In this document: positions 8,060-16,580 of the stretch, in pieces
How the letters are laid out: each line of letters opens with the position of its first letter
How positions within the stretch are numbered: position 1 is the first letter of the stretch
NCBI GenBank assembly: GCA_035942915.1
Contig: DASZCR010000208.1
Span: 1 to 32,451, forward strand
DNA length: 32,451 nucleotides
Direction: 5' to 3'
From: DASZCR01 sp035942915
Lineage (GTDB): Bacteria > Acidobacteriota > Blastocatellia > Pyrinomonadales > Pyrinomonadaceae
Made by a program: the position numbers and the translations under genes
The notes under the pieces: model-generated
What the model saw: only the letters and a program-made list of their open reading frames with translations
Databases searched by the model: none
What the model was told of the DNA's origin: nothing

Positions 8060-8152
8060 AAGTGATGGGTGAGAGGTGATGGGTGATGGGATAAAACCTG
8101 CTTTCTCTTATCACCTATCACTTATCACCTATCACTCCCTTCCTATCACTTC
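8060..8152. repeat. Heptad hairpin repeat, copy A
   Basis: Between the two UDG genes lies an inverted repeat built of 7-base units of the type GTGATRG. The left arm (8061-8096) carries GTGAT units; the right arm (8103-8136) carries ATCAC units. The centre GGGATAAAACCTGC is close to that of copy C. On the minus strand the UDG4 stop codon (TGA, 8148-8146) is itself part of a GTGATAG-like unit, and the far arm ends 9 nt before the ATG of the UDG-like gene. Confidence 0.8.
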
Positions 8153-9135
8153 TTATTAAGGTAGTCGCGCACCTTCTTCATGTCGTCCCATGTCTCGCGC
8201 TTCTTCGAGGGGTCGCGCAGGAGATAGGCGGGATGGAAGGTGGGCATCACCTTGATGCCGTTGTAGTCCTGAAAATGACCGCGCAGTTTGGTGATGCCCT
8301 CTTTGGTGTCGAGCAGGTTCTTCATCGCCGTGTTGCCGAGGACGACAATCACTTCGGGGAGCACGGCGGCGATGTCGCGCAGCAGAAACGGTTTGCAGGT
8401 TTTGGCCTCCTCCGTCGTCGGCTGACGGTTGCCGGGCGGGCGACAGCGGTTGACGTTGCCAATCAGCACATCTTCGCGGCGCAGCCCGATGGCCTCGATA
8501 ATCTTGTTCAGCAGTTGACCGGCGCGGCCGACGAACGGACGCCCAGACGCATCTTCGTCCGCGCCCGGCGCTTCACCGACGAACATCAGACGCGCCTGCG
8601 GATTGCCTTCCGTATGGACAATCTTCGTGCGCCCTTGATAGAGAGGGCAGCGGACGCACTCGCCGATGTCGCGGCGGATGTCCTCCATCGTCTCGCCGGG
8701 GCGACCGAGGCTCAGTTCGTCCTTCGGTCTGATTTCGCCGAAGAGCGTCTCGCGCGGCTCCGGCGGCACAGGGTCGGGAGTTCGTTTCTTTGGCATCTCT
8801 GTCTTGTCCTTCGCGGCCGTAGTGGTCAATGCGCCGACGCGCGGAATACTAGCGAACCTGTTCGCAGGCGGCGCGCTCGGCGGAGCATCGGCGCGCGGCC
8901 GTAGCGGAGGCGACGGCGCAGACGCTTCGGCTCGCGCGTTGCGCTCAAGGGCGGGCGCGGACGGCCTCGCCGCCGGGCGCGGCGCGTGCGCCTCCCCGGA
9001 GAGAACTGCGGGCGCCGAGAACTGCAACTCGCCCTCAAGGCTCTCCACGCCGAGTTCGCGCAGATAGGCGAGCGACTCGGAAACGTCGCGCACTATCTCC
9101 CGAAACTCGTCTCTCAACTGCTGTTCGTCACTCAT
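8146..9135 (-). CDS. Uracil-DNA glycosylase, family 4 (4Fe-4S)
   Basis: It removes uracil from DNA as the first step of base excision repair. The catalytic domain occupies residues 150-329 of 329. It has cluster ligands C160, C163, C231 and C247, motif I GEAPGADEDASGRPFVGRAG at 187-206, and the HPAY motif with H301. The first 145 residues are unusual: a short acidic helix (1-36) followed by a Pro/Ala-rich disordered stretch, much longer than the roughly 200-aa typical family member. The N-terminal part slightly resembles extensions seen on bacterial UDG/DNA polymerase-related proteins, but I cannot assign it. The ATG at 9135 follows the coaBC stop by 14 nt, so the genes are likely one operon. 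The stop codon falls inside repeat copy A. Confidence 0.93.
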   Translation of the reverse strand: MSDEQQLRDEFREIVRDVSESLAYLRELGVESLEGELQFSAPAVLSGEAHAPRPAARPSAPALERNARAEASAPSPPLRPRADAPPSAPPANRFASIPRVGALTTTAAKDKTEMPKKRTPDPVPPEPRETLFGEIRPKDELSLGRPGETMEDIRRDIGECVRCPLYQGRTKIVHTEGNPQARLMFVGEAPGADEDASGRPFVGRAGQLLNKIIEAIGLRREDVLIGNVNRCRPPGNRQPTTEEAKTCKPFLLRDIAAVLPEVIVVLGNTAMKNLLDTKEGITKLRGHFQDYNGIKVMPTFHPAYLLRDPSKKRETWDDMKKVRDYLNKK

Positions 9136-9149
9136 CTTCGGTCAGCACT

Positions 9150-10424
9150 TCATTCGCCCGCGCGCCGCAGTCGCAGTATCTCGTCGAGGATGCGATGCGC
9201 GGCTTCAAGCTTCGACATCAGCGGAAACTCTAAAGCTTCGGCGCGGTCGCGCGTGAGCACTGTAACGACGTTGGTGTCGGCGTCGAAGCCCGCACCCTCG
9301 CGCGTGATGTCGTTGGCGACGATGGCGTCGAGATTTTTGCGCTCCAACTTCTGCCGCGCGTGTTCCAGCACCTGCTCGGTCTCAGCGGCAAAGCCGACGA
9401 CGAGCAGCCCGTTGGTGCGCGCCTGTGAGACTTCGGCCAGAATGTCGGGCGTCCGTTCGAGCCTGATGCTCAACTCCGCGTCAGACTTCTTGATTTTGCT
9501 CGCGGCGCGCTCGGCCGGTCGGTAATCCGAGACGGCGGCGGCGGCGATAAAGACGCTCGCGCGCGCAACCTCGCCGACGACGGCCGCGCGCATCTCCTCA
9601 ACCGAGAGCGCACGCACGAGGCGCACGCCCGCAGGAACGGGCGCGCTCGTCACTCCGGCGACGACCGTCACCTCCGCGCCGCGCGCACGCGCTGCCTCTG
9701 CGAGCGCGAATCCCATCCGACCCGAAGAACGGTTCGAGATGAAGCGCACGGGGTCGATTTCCTCGCGCGTCGCCCCGGCCGTAATCAGGATGCGCTCTCC
9801 TGCGAGGTCGCCTGCGGCGCGTGCCGCCTGTGCGCGCAGGATGTCGAGCGCGGCCGAGACGATAAGGTTAGGCTCGCTCAAGCGACCGGGACCGAAAGTG
9901 CCGCAGGCCATCTCGCCCGCGTCCGGTTCGACGACGTGGACGCCGTCGGCGCGCAGCCGCGCCAGATTGCGCTGCGTCGCGGGATGCTGCCACATCGTCG
10001 TATTCATCGCCGGGGCGACGAGGATGGGCGCGTTCGACGCCAGATAGGTCGAGGTCAGAAAGTCGTCGGCGACACCGTTGGCAAACTTGGCGAGGATGTT
10101 GGCCGTCGCCGGGGCGACGACAAAGAGGTCAACCGTCTGCGAGAAGGTGATGTGCGCGATGGGGTCTGGATTGTCGGGCGCATAGTCGTCAACGACGACG
10201 TGCGAGCCGGAGAGAGCGCGAAAGGTGAGCGGCGTAATGAACTCGCAGGCGCGTCTCGTCATCCCGACGCGCACCGTGCATCCGGCGCGTTGCAGACCAC
10301 GCAAAACCTCTGCCGCCTTGTAGGCCGCGATGCCGCCGGAGACGCCGAGCGCGACGCGCCGACCCTGTAAGTCTGCGCCGCGCGCGTCCGTTCCGAACGA
10401 ATCTGTGAGCGTGTGTGAAGACAT
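9150..10424 (-). CDS. coaBC: Bifunctional phosphopantothenoylcysteine decarboxylase/synthetase CoaBC
   Basis: CoaBC joins 4'-phosphopantothenate to cysteine and then decarboxylates the product, giving 4'-phosphopantetheine for coenzyme A. The 424-aa protein has the N-terminal flavin-dependent CoaC half with GVSGGIAAYKA, the catalytic His in AHITFSQ, PAMNTTMW and the ACGTFGPGR loop. The C-terminal CoaB half has ITAGATREEIDPVRFISN, AAAVSDYRP and KIKK. The ATG at 10424 is chosen because the first 32 residues of the longer frame (from 10520) look like noise; its ribosome site is weak. It heads the minus-strand run coaBC-UDG-UDG-like-priA. coaBC and priA are often neighbours in bacteria, so the two UDG genes look inserted within an old pairing. 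Confidence 0.95.
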   Translation of the reverse strand: MSSHTLTDSFGTDARGADLQGRRVALGVSGGIAAYKAAEVLRGLQRAGCTVRVGMTRRACEFITPLTFRALSGSHVVVDDYAPDNPDPIAHITFSQTVDLFVVAPATANILAKFANGVADDFLTSTYLASNAPILVAPAMNTTMWQHPATQRNLARLRADGVHVVEPDAGEMACGTFGPGRLSEPNLIVSAALDILRAQAARAAGDLAGERILITAGATREEIDPVRFISNRSSGRMGFALAEAARARGAEVTVVAGVTSAPVPAGVRLVRALSVEEMRAAVVGEVARASVFIAAAAVSDYRPAERAASKIKKSDAELSIRLERTPDILAEVSQARTNGLLVVGFAAETEQVLEHARQKLERKNLDAIVANDITREGAGFDADTNVVTVLTRDRAEALEFPLMSKLEAAHRILDEILRLRRAGE

Positions 10425-10662
10425 CGCCGGTCGTTGTTCAAGTGTCTGTCGTCGCGCCGAAGAATGTAGCACCCGGCGGCGAGGGCGCGCAATCGGCGCA
10501 CCCTCCGGCGATGGCGGCACACGCCTTTCACAGAGCGCGCGCCGGTTGTGATAAACTCTCGGACGAGAAAGCCCCCCGACAAAATTTCGTTATCGTGCGA
10601 CAATGACGCGGACGCGTTGACCTGTGACGCGTCGGGCGAAAGGCTCAGGCGGGCGTGGAACG

Positions 10663-11298
10663 ATGAGAGGTTCTTGCCATTCAATTATTCGAGGAGCGTT
10701 ACTCACATCGGCCTGCGCCGGGCTGGTCTTCGTATGCGCAGACAGCGTAGTGGCGCAGAGGGGACGCGGCAACCGCGCCTCTACAGCGGCGGCGCAGCGT
10801 GCGGCGCGTGCGGCCGAACGCGAGGAGGAGGAGTTCGGCCCCATCGTCCGCGCTTATCTCGGCTACCTGCGCGCGCAGCAGGAGGTGGTCGACGACCGCG
10901 CCAGCCGACGCGAGGTCAACCCCGCTTACTACCTGCGCAACTCGAACCGCATCAAGGCGCTCAGGCGGATGGCCGTGCAGATTGCGCGCGAGACGGAGAA
11001 CGATTATCTGCCGGAACTCGAAGCCGTCTCGCTCGACGAGTTCGACACGCTCTTCGACGAGCCGCCGAAGCCTGCGAGCCTCTCGGTCGGCCTCGTGCTC
11101 AACTACACCTTTCGCTATCTCGGCGCGGTGACGGTCAATCGAGAGAAGTTCTACCTGTTCGCCCGGCTCGACCCTTACGAGCAGGCCGAACTGCGCAAGA
11201 ACGCCGCGCCACAGTCCGGCGCAGGCACGCACGCCTCCTCGCAACCGGCCGCTTCGACGGAGCCGAACTCGCGTCCGCGCCGCGTCAACTCGCCGTAA
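10663..11298 (+). CDS. Secreted protein of unknown function
   Basis: I do not recognise the family. The 211-aa product begins with a signal peptide (MRGSCHSIIRGALLTSACAG, hydrophobic core about 11-25, cleavage likely near residue 31). Next come a basic/Ala-rich stretch, an acidic EREEEEFG segment, and a folded-looking part (about 55-170) with alternating helices and a short beta region (SVGLVLNYTFRYL). The tail is low-complexity Ser/Pro/Ala. ATG 10663 has GGAA about 5 nt upstream and gives a clean signal peptide; the GTG at 10624 would bury it behind 13 polar residues. It is divergent from coaBC. Export to the periplasm is inferred; its function is unknown. Confidence 0.7.
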   Translation: MRGSCHSIIRGALLTSACAGLVFVCADSVVAQRGRGNRASTAAAQRAARAAEREEEEFGPIVRAYLGYLRAQQEVVDDRASRREVNPAYYLRNSNRIKALRRMAVQIARETENDYLPELEAVSLDEFDTLFDEPPKPASLSVGLVLNYTFRYLGAVTVNREKFYLFARLDPYEQAELRKNAAPQSGAGTHASSQPAASTEPNSRPRRVNSP

Positions 11299-11341
11299 GC
11301 TGCGCAGGCGACGCACACACGCGCTGAGCGCAAAGACTAAC

Positions 11342-11686
11342 ATGCGGCAACCGACATTCTTTGAGAGAGACGGGCCGGAGAGCGCCTGCGATGCCTCGGA
11401 GGTGGTGCTCTACGCGCTCGGCGATTTTCAGGCGCGCGGCAAAGTGCTGGCCGGACGCGACCTGCCGCTCGACCGTCTGCGCGGCGCGCTCAGACGCGCG
11501 GCCGAAGCCTTCGGCCGCGACGAGTTGGACGACGAGTCGGCCGTCAAGGCACTCGGCGCGCTCGGCGCACACGTCCGACGCGTCCCCGCCTTCGTCGCCA
11601 AACATCCTTACCGCGTCAGTGTGCCAGCGGAGTTGGCCGAACGCGGTCTCTCCTTTCTGCGTGAGCGCGCAGAGCGCAACGATTAA
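11342..11686 (+). CDS. Small cytosolic protein of unknown function
   Basis: A 114-aa protein, charged and mostly helical, with no signal peptide or membrane segment. The middle is rich in Arg/Asp/Glu/Ala (LRRAAEAFGRDELDDESAVK), and the C-terminal part contains HPYRVSVP followed by an amphipathic helix. It starts 44 nt after the secreted-protein gene and may share its transcript. No strong ribosome site precedes the ATG. I see no motif that gives a function. Coding-like base use and compact spacing make it probably real. Confidence 0.55.
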   Translation: MRQPTFFERDGPESACDASEVVLYALGDFQARGKVLAGRDLPLDRLRGALRRAAEAFGRDELDDESAVKALGALGAHVRRVPAFVAKHPYRVSVPAELAERGLSFLRERAERND

Positions 11687-11846
11687 TCGCGGCGCGCCTC
11701 GCCGAGAGTGCGCCGTCGGCGACAGAAAACCGTTGCGCGGGCGCGTCCGGCTTTGCTACCATGCGCCACGTCTTTAATAATCTCTCACAGTCGAATAGGT
11801 CTGTTGAGCCGGCGCTGCGCCGTGCGACGAGGTGTTTTTCAGTCTG

Positions 11847-12962
11847 ATGAGTACCGACAAAAGCCGTCGAAAATTCCTCTCCGGCATGACGGCGACCTCG
11901 GCGGTCGTCGCCGCCGGAGGCTTGCGCGCGGGCGGCGACGTTGCGGCCGCGCCCACTGTGCTGACGACGCAGAGACGCGGCGGCGGCGTGGCGCTTCGTC
12001 CATACGGCTTCGTCATTCACGGCGGCGCGGGCACGCTCGAACGCAGCCGCATGACGGCCGAGCGCGAGGCCGCCTATCGCGCCGCGCTCAATCAGGCTTT
12101 GCTGGCCGGTCACGCCATCCTCGACAAGGGCGGCGCAGGTCTCGACGCCGTGATTGCCGCCATCACCATTCTCGAAGACTCTCCGCTCTTCAACGCGGGC
12201 AAGGGCGCTGTCTTCACCAACGCGGGCACGAACGAACTCGACGCCTCCATCATGGACGGCAGCACGCTCAAGGCGGGCGCCGTCGCCGGCCTCAAGCATG
12301 TCAAGAACCCGATTAGACTGGCGCGGATGGTGATGGAGCGTTCGCCGCACGTGATGATGACGGGCGAGGGCGCGGAGACGTTTGCGCGCCAGCAGGGCAT
12401 CGAACTCGTTGACGAGAAATATTTCTACACGGAAGAGCGTTGGAACACGCTGCAACGGCAGAAAGAGGCTGAGAAGGAGAAAGAGAAGGCGACTCCTCCG
12501 CCCCAGAAGTCCGTGCGACGCGGCGACCCGCTCTCCGGCGACGAGCACAAGTTCGGGACTGTCGGGGCGGTCTGTCTCGACCGCGCCGGCAATCTCTCAG
12601 CAGGAACTTCGACGGGCGGCATCTCGAACAAAAGGTTCGGACGCGTCGGCGACTCGCCCATCATCGGCGCGGGCACTTACGCCAACAACCTGACGTGCGC
12701 CGTCTCGGCCACCGGCGACGGCGAATATTTCATCCGCTCCGTCGTCGCGCACGACATCTCGGCCATGATGCAATACGGCGGCAAGTCGCTCGCGGAGGCG
12801 GCCGAAGCCGTGCTTGAGAAGGTCGGTAAATTGGGCGGCGGCGGCGGTTTAGTCGCCATCGACCGGCGCGGCAATGTCGCCATGCCTTTTAACACTTCGG
12901 GCATGTATCGCGGCTTTGTCGGCCCCGAAGGACGGCCGCAGGTCTCGATTTTTAGAGACTGA
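11847..12962 (+). CDS. Tat-exported isoaspartyl peptidase/L-asparaginase (Ntn hydrolase)
   Basis: The family cleaves isoaspartyl dipeptides and L-asparagine after splitting itself into two chains at a catalytic Thr. The 371-aa product opens with a twin-arginine signal (SRRKFLSG at 6-13, then a mildly hydrophobic Ala-rich stretch), so a folded precursor is probably sent to the periplasm. The body shows VIHGGAGT (56-63), NAGKGAVFTNAGTNELDASI (116-135) and the nucleophile T238 in HKFGTVGAV, followed by GTSTGGISNKR. Just before the cleavage site is a charged linker (EAEKEKEKATPPPQ, 208-220), longer than usual and probably removed or flexible after maturation. ATG 11847 is preferred to the GTG at 11832, though both lack a well-spaced ribosome site. 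Confidence 0.92.
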   Translation: MSTDKSRRKFLSGMTATSAVVAAGGLRAGGDVAAAPTVLTTQRRGGGVALRPYGFVIHGGAGTLERSRMTAEREAAYRAALNQALLAGHAILDKGGAGLDAVIAAITILEDSPLFNAGKGAVFTNAGTNELDASIMDGSTLKAGAVAGLKHVKNPIRLARMVMERSPHVMMTGEGAETFARQQGIELVDEKYFYTEERWNTLQRQKEAEKEKEKATPPPQKSVRRGDPLSGDEHKFGTVGAVCLDRAGNLSAGTSTGGISNKRFGRVGDSPIIGAGTYANNLTCAVSATGDGEYFIRSVVAHDISAMMQYGGKSLAEAAEAVLEKVGKLGGGGGLVAIDRRGNVAMPFNTSGMYRGFVGPEGRPQVSIFRD

Positions 12963-13318
12963 AGGGGGAGGGGCGCGAGGGGGCGTCAGACGGCCGCCGA
13001 AGCGTCCTCGGCGCGTGCGTCAAAAACTCGCAAGCGACTGAGTTTGTGTCGTTTGAGTGTCGGAAAAAAGCTTGTTTCTTACGTAAATGTTTGTTGACAG
13101 CCGCCCGTCTTTCGTGTAAAAAAGCGGGGTCTATTGAAGCCCACAGTGGCTCTCTTACCTGCTTTTTTGAGGGATGTTCCGCACGGGGCTACTGAATTTC
13201 GAGACGGGTTGGCGAGATAAACAAAGAAAATTCGTCTCCTGCGAGTCCGCCATACAAGATGCGACTTGCGGCGCGCTCTCTAAAAAATCTGAAAGTTTCA
13301 CCTACGGGAGGAGAAGTA
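12963..13318 (+). other. 356-nt intergenic region with a long leader for the FecR-like gene
   Basis: No gene is visible here. The first 130 nt contain only weak small hairpins. A sigma70-type promoter lies at 13094-13122, and from its expected start point near 13129 to the ATG at 13319 the transcript would have an untranslated leader of about 190 nt. I found no recognisable riboswitch or tRNA in that leader, which ends in a strong GGGAGGAG ribosome site. Confidence 0.6.
13094..13122 (+). promoter_or_regulatory. Sigma70-type promoter for the FecR-like gene
   Basis: A perfect -35 TTGACA (13094-13099), a 17-nt spacer and TAAAAA (13117-13122, four of six matches to TATAAT). It is the best promoter match noted in the window and points at the gene starting at 13319. 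Confidence 0.65.
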
Positions 13319-14029
13319 ATGATCAGCAGAACTTGGAGCCGTAAGCCGATTACGCTGGCCTTAGCAGCAGCCGTCTTGAGTATGTACTCGATGGTCGCGC
13401 TGGCCGCTCCGCAGACTGGCCCCTCAGGCGACTTGTCGGTTGTCGGCGAAGTCTCCGTCAACGGTACACGTGCCATTTCCGGTGCGACGGTCTTTTCCGA
13501 CAGCACCATTACGACGGCTCAGGGTTCGAGCGCGGTCGTCAGCCTCGGCAAACTCGGCCGCGTCGAGATGATGCCGAATTCCAGCCTCAAACTCAGCTTT
13601 ACCGAATCGGGCGTGACGGGAATGTTGGACGCCGGACGCGTCCGCCTCTCGACCTCGACCGGCATCAGCGCGACCGTCACGACTAAGGACGGCTCGGTCG
13701 TCGCCGACAATGCTCAGCCGAACGTCTTCTCCGTCGACGTTGAGTGCGGCAACACCATCGTCTCCACGCAGGCCGGCAACGTCGAACTGCGCGCCGGCAA
13801 CAGCGTCAAGCAGGTTGCCGCCGGTAATCAGGACACGGCCGGAACGGCCGCGCCCGGCACGCGTTGCACGCGCCTGACGGCTCCCGGCATGGCCGGCATC
13901 AGCGGCGGCGCCTTGGCCGCCCTCCTGCTCGCAGCCGGCGGCGCGGTCGCAGCAGCCATCTTCGCTTCGAGCCGCGACAACGACTTCGAGTTTGGCGGCA
14001 CCCCGATTGTCATCAGCCCGTCGCGCTAA
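13319..14029 (+). CDS. FecR-domain-like secreted protein with a C-terminal membrane segment
   Basis: A 236-aa exported protein. Residues 1-30 are a signal peptide (hydrophobic 11-29, ALA-type cleavage). Residues about 40-165 have the alternating short beta-strands of FecR-like domains: AQGSSAVVSLGKLGRVEMMP, LDAGRVRLST, then ISATVTTKDGSVVA. A Gly/Ala-rich hydrophobic helix (about 193-216) followed by a short charged tail (SSRDNDFEFGG) suggests membrane anchoring with most of the protein outside the cytoplasm. FecR proteins often relay signals to ECF sigma factors, but no sigma or TonB receptor gene is adjacent, so a structural or envelope-surface role is equally possible. ATG 13319 is fixed by GGGAGGAG a few bases upstream. 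Confidence 0.78.
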   Translation: MISRTWSRKPITLALAAAVLSMYSMVALAAPQTGPSGDLSVVGEVSVNGTRAISGATVFSDSTITTAQGSSAVVSLGKLGRVEMMPNSSLKLSFTESGVTGMLDAGRVRLSTSTGISATVTTKDGSVVADNAQPNVFSVDVECGNTIVSTQAGNVELRAGNSVKQVAAGNQDTAGTAAPGTRCTRLTAPGMAGISGGALAALLLAAGGAVAAAIFASSRDNDFEFGGTPIVISPSR

Positions 14030-14101
14030 CGCGCCCTCGGTCGGTTGATAATCACAGGCCGCGCATGAGGCTTGCGCGCGGTAAAATAAAGACCTATTAT
14101 T

Positions 14102-14142
14102 TTTGCGGGTCATGCGTTGTTCAGCTTCGCGTGACCCGCAAA
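14102..14142 (+). terminator. Strong hairpin downstream of the FecR-like gene
   Basis: TTTGCGGGTCA (14102-14112) pairs perfectly with TGACCCGCAAA (14132-14142). Four more inner pairs (one G-U) leave an 11-nt loop, and TCTTT follows. It sits 72 nt past the stop codon and 31 nt before ugd, so it may end the upstream transcript or act in the ugd leader. Confidence 0.5.
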
Positions 14143-14173
14143 TCTTTGTCTGAGAAGGTCTCCTTAACCACTA

Positions 14174-15472
14174 ATGCACATCGCAGTCATTGGCACGGGT
14201 TACGTCGGACTCGTCAGCGGAACCTGTTTTGCCGAGTTTGGCGTCGACGTGACGTGCGTTGATGTCGATGCCGATAAGATTGAGCGGCTCAAACGGGGTG
14301 AAATTCCCATCTACGAGCCAAAACTCGACCAACTCGTCGCACGCAACACACAGGCCGGTCGCCTCCACTTCACCACAGACTTCAAAGCCGCCGTCGAACA
14401 GGCTCTCGTGATTTTCCTCGCCGTCGGTACGCCCCCGCGCGAAGACGGCTCGGCCGACATGCGCTACGTCGAAGCGGCCGCGCGCTCCATCGCCGAGCAC
14501 ATGAACGGCTACAAGGTGATTGTCACGAAGTCGACCGTTCCCGTCGGCACGGGCGAGCACTTGCGCCGTCTGATACGCGAGCATCAGAAGACGGAGACGC
14601 GCTTCGCCATCGTCTCGAACCCGGAATTTTTGCGCGAGGGCGCGGCCATCGAAGACTTCATGCGGCCGAACCGCGTCGTCATCGGCTCGCGCGATGAGGA
14701 GGCCGTCGCCATCATGCGCGACCTCTACCGGCCGCTCTACCTCATCGAGACGCCCTTTGTCATCACCTCGGTCGAAGGGGCGGAGTTGATTAAGTACGCC
14801 GCCAACGCCTTCCTCGCAACCAAGATTTCCTTCATCAACGAGATTGCCAACCTCTGCGAGCAGATTGGCTGCGACGTGCACGACGTGGCAAAGGCCATCG
14901 GCATGGACAACCGCATCGGTCGCAAATTTCTGCATCCCGGCCCAGGCTTCGGCGGCTCCTGCTTCCCGAAGGACACCAGCGCGCTCTCGAACATCGCGCG
15001 TGCCTTCAAGAGCGAATCGCTGATTGTTGATGCCGTGATTGAGGTCAACCGTCGCCAGCGCGCACGCATGATTCCGAAAATCGAAAGTCTCGTTGGCGGA
15101 CTCGAAGGAAAGACGATTGCCGTCCTCGGTCTCTCGTTCAAGCCGGAGACGGACGACATGCGCGATGCGCCTTCGGTCGATATCATCAAGGCGCTCGTCG
15201 AACGCGGAGCGCGCGTCCGCGCCTTCGACCCCGTCGCCGTCCCGCAGGCGCAGAAGATGCTCGACGGCATCGAGTACGCGCACGACGAGTACGACGCCGC
15301 GACCGGAGCCGACGCACTCGTCTTCATGACCGAATGGAATCAGTTCCGCGCGCTCAACATGGAACGCATCCGCCAGTTGATGAACAGCCCGCGCATCGCA
15401 GACCTGAGAAACATCTACGAGCCGAAGGCCATGCGCGACCTCGGCTTCTCATACGTCGGCGTCGGCAGATAG
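14174..15472 (+). CDS. ugd: UDP-glucose/GDP-mannose-type 6-dehydrogenase (UDP-glucose 6-dehydrogenase)
   Basis: The enzyme oxidises UDP-glucose to UDP-glucuronate in two NAD-dependent steps, supplying acidic sugars for capsule, exopolysaccharide or LPS. The 432-aa protein starts directly with the NAD-binding motif GTGYVG (7-12). It carries TKSTVPVGTG (118-127), the K207/N211 region (ELIKYAANAF) and the catalytic C263 in GFGGSCFPKD. The length is normal for the family. The ribosome site is poorly placed (GAAGG about 17 nt upstream). A UDP-sugar epimerase follows 123 nt downstream, which supports a nucleotide-sugar role. Substrate specificity (UDP-Glc versus UDP-GlcNAc or GDP-Man) cannot be fixed by eye, though UDP-glucose is most likely. 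Confidence 0.93.
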   Translation: MHIAVIGTGYVGLVSGTCFAEFGVDVTCVDVDADKIERLKRGEIPIYEPKLDQLVARNTQAGRLHFTTDFKAAVEQALVIFLAVGTPPREDGSADMRYVEAAARSIAEHMNGYKVIVTKSTVPVGTGEHLRRLIREHQKTETRFAIVSNPEFLREGAAIEDFMRPNRVVIGSRDEEAVAIMRDLYRPLYLIETPFVITSVEGAELIKYAANAFLATKISFINEIANLCEQIGCDVHDVAKAIGMDNRIGRKFLHPGPGFGGSCFPKDTSALSNIARAFKSESLIVDAVIEVNRRQRARMIPKIESLVGGLEGKTIAVLGLSFKPETDDMRDAPSVDIIKALVERGARVRAFDPVAVPQAQKMLDGIEYAHDEYDAATGADALVFMTEWNQFRALNMERIRQLMNSPRIADLRNIYEPKAMRDLGFSYVGVGR

Positions 15473-15484
15473 GAGGCAGTGACA

Positions 15485-15595
15485 AGTGATTAGGTGATAG
15501 GTGATAAGAGAAAGCTTGTCTTCTCTGATGACCTCTCAACTCTCACCCAACACTTACCTCTTATCATCCATCACCCAACACTTATCACTTCTCTT
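15485..15595. repeat. Heptad hairpin repeat, copy B
   Basis: The left arm (15485-15512) contains GTGATTAG, GTGATAG and GTGATAAG units. The centre is AGAAAGCTTGTCTTCTCT, and the right arm consists of degenerate ATCAC/CTCAC units to 15595. It is the most diverged copy. The last base touches the ATG of the epimerase gene at 15596, leaving no room for a normal ribosome site. Confidence 0.75.
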
Positions 15596-16555
15596 ATGAC
15601 TCTCTCAGGAATCGTTCTCGTTACGGGCGGCGCGGGCTTCATCGGGTCGCATATTGCGGCGGCGCTCGCCAGCAGAGGCGCGCGTGTGCGCGTCGTTGAC
15701 GACCTTTCGACGGGGCACGCCGAGAACGTCGAAGAGATTGGCGGCGAGGTCGATTTCATCCGCGCCAGTGTCAACGACTCGGAGGCTATGGCGCGCGCTC
15801 TCGAAGGCGTCGAGTTGGTCTTCCACGAAGCGGCGATACCTTCCGTGCCGCGTTCGGTCGAGAATCCGCTTGAGACACATCGCGCGTGTACCGAGGGGAC
15901 GTTCTCGCTGCTGCGTGCGGCGCGCGCGGCCGGTGTCCGGCGACTCGTCTACGCAGCGTCGAGTTCGGCCTACGGCGACCAGCCGACGCTACCGAAGCGC
16001 GAAGACATGCCGCCACAGCCGCTCTCGCCCTACGCCGCCGCCAAACTGGCGGGTGAATATTACTGTCAGGTCTGGACGCGCTCCTACAACTTCGAGACGG
16101 TCTGTCTGCGCTACTTCAACGTCTTCGGCCCGCGCCAAGACCCCACGTCGCAATATTCAGGGGTCATCTCGCGGTTCATCGCCGCGCTGTCGGACGGCGA
16201 GCGACCAATCATCTACGGCGACGGTGGACAGTCGCGCGACTTCACCTACGTCGCCAACGCCGTCGATGCCAACCTGCGCGCGGCCGAGACGACGAGCGGC
16301 GTCGGACAAGTCATCAACGTTGCCAACGGCGAGCGCACGACGTTGAATGAACTGCTCGCAACCCTCAAGTGGATTACGGGTAAGGCAGACGTGGAGGCGG
16401 AGTATCGTGAGACGCGCGTCGGCGACGTGCGCCACAGCCTCGCAGACATCACGCGCGCGCGCGAACTGCTCGGCTATGAACCACAGGTGAGTCTGGAAGA
16501 AGGCTTGAGAAAGACGCTCGATTGGTGGCGGCAGAGCCGCTACGCGCGCGGCTAG
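15596..16555 (+). CDS. NAD-dependent UDP-sugar 4-epimerase (extended SDR)
   Basis: The 319-aa protein is an extended short-chain dehydrogenase/reductase close to WbpP/GalE-type epimerases, which invert C4 of UDP-GlcNAc/GalNAc or UDP-Glc/Gal. It shows the NAD motif GGAGFIGSH (11-19), the acidic DDLSTG loop (35-40), a Ser in SSSAYGDQP, the YAAAK catalytic pair (Y146, K150) and RYFNVFGPRQDP. The wording around PSVPRSVENPLETH and SSSAYGDQPTLPKRE favours the WbpP-like branch. ATG 15596 matches the family N-terminus; a longer frame from 15494 merely translates the repeat. With ugd upstream it probably feeds surface polysaccharide synthesis. The repeat replaces a ribosome site, so translation may rely on RNA structure or be leaderless-like. 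Confidence 0.88.
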   Translation: MTLSGIVLVTGGAGFIGSHIAAALASRGARVRVVDDLSTGHAENVEEIGGEVDFIRASVNDSEAMARALEGVELVFHEAAIPSVPRSVENPLETHRACTEGTFSLLRAARAAGVRRLVYAASSSAYGDQPTLPKREDMPPQPLSPYAAAKLAGEYYCQVWTRSYNFETVCLRYFNVFGPRQDPTSQYSGVISRFIAALSDGERPIIYGDGGQSRDFTYVANAVDANLRAAETTSGVGQVINVANGERTTLNELLATLKWITGKADVEAEYRETRVGDVRHSLADITRARELLGYEPQVSLEEGLRKTLDWWRQSRYARG

Positions 16556-16580
16556 AAAGCTCTCAATCGTATCCGCAACG

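Noticed and set aside
14171..15283. 370-aa open frame on the minus strand
   Set aside because: Antisense to ugd, whose motifs are unambiguous.
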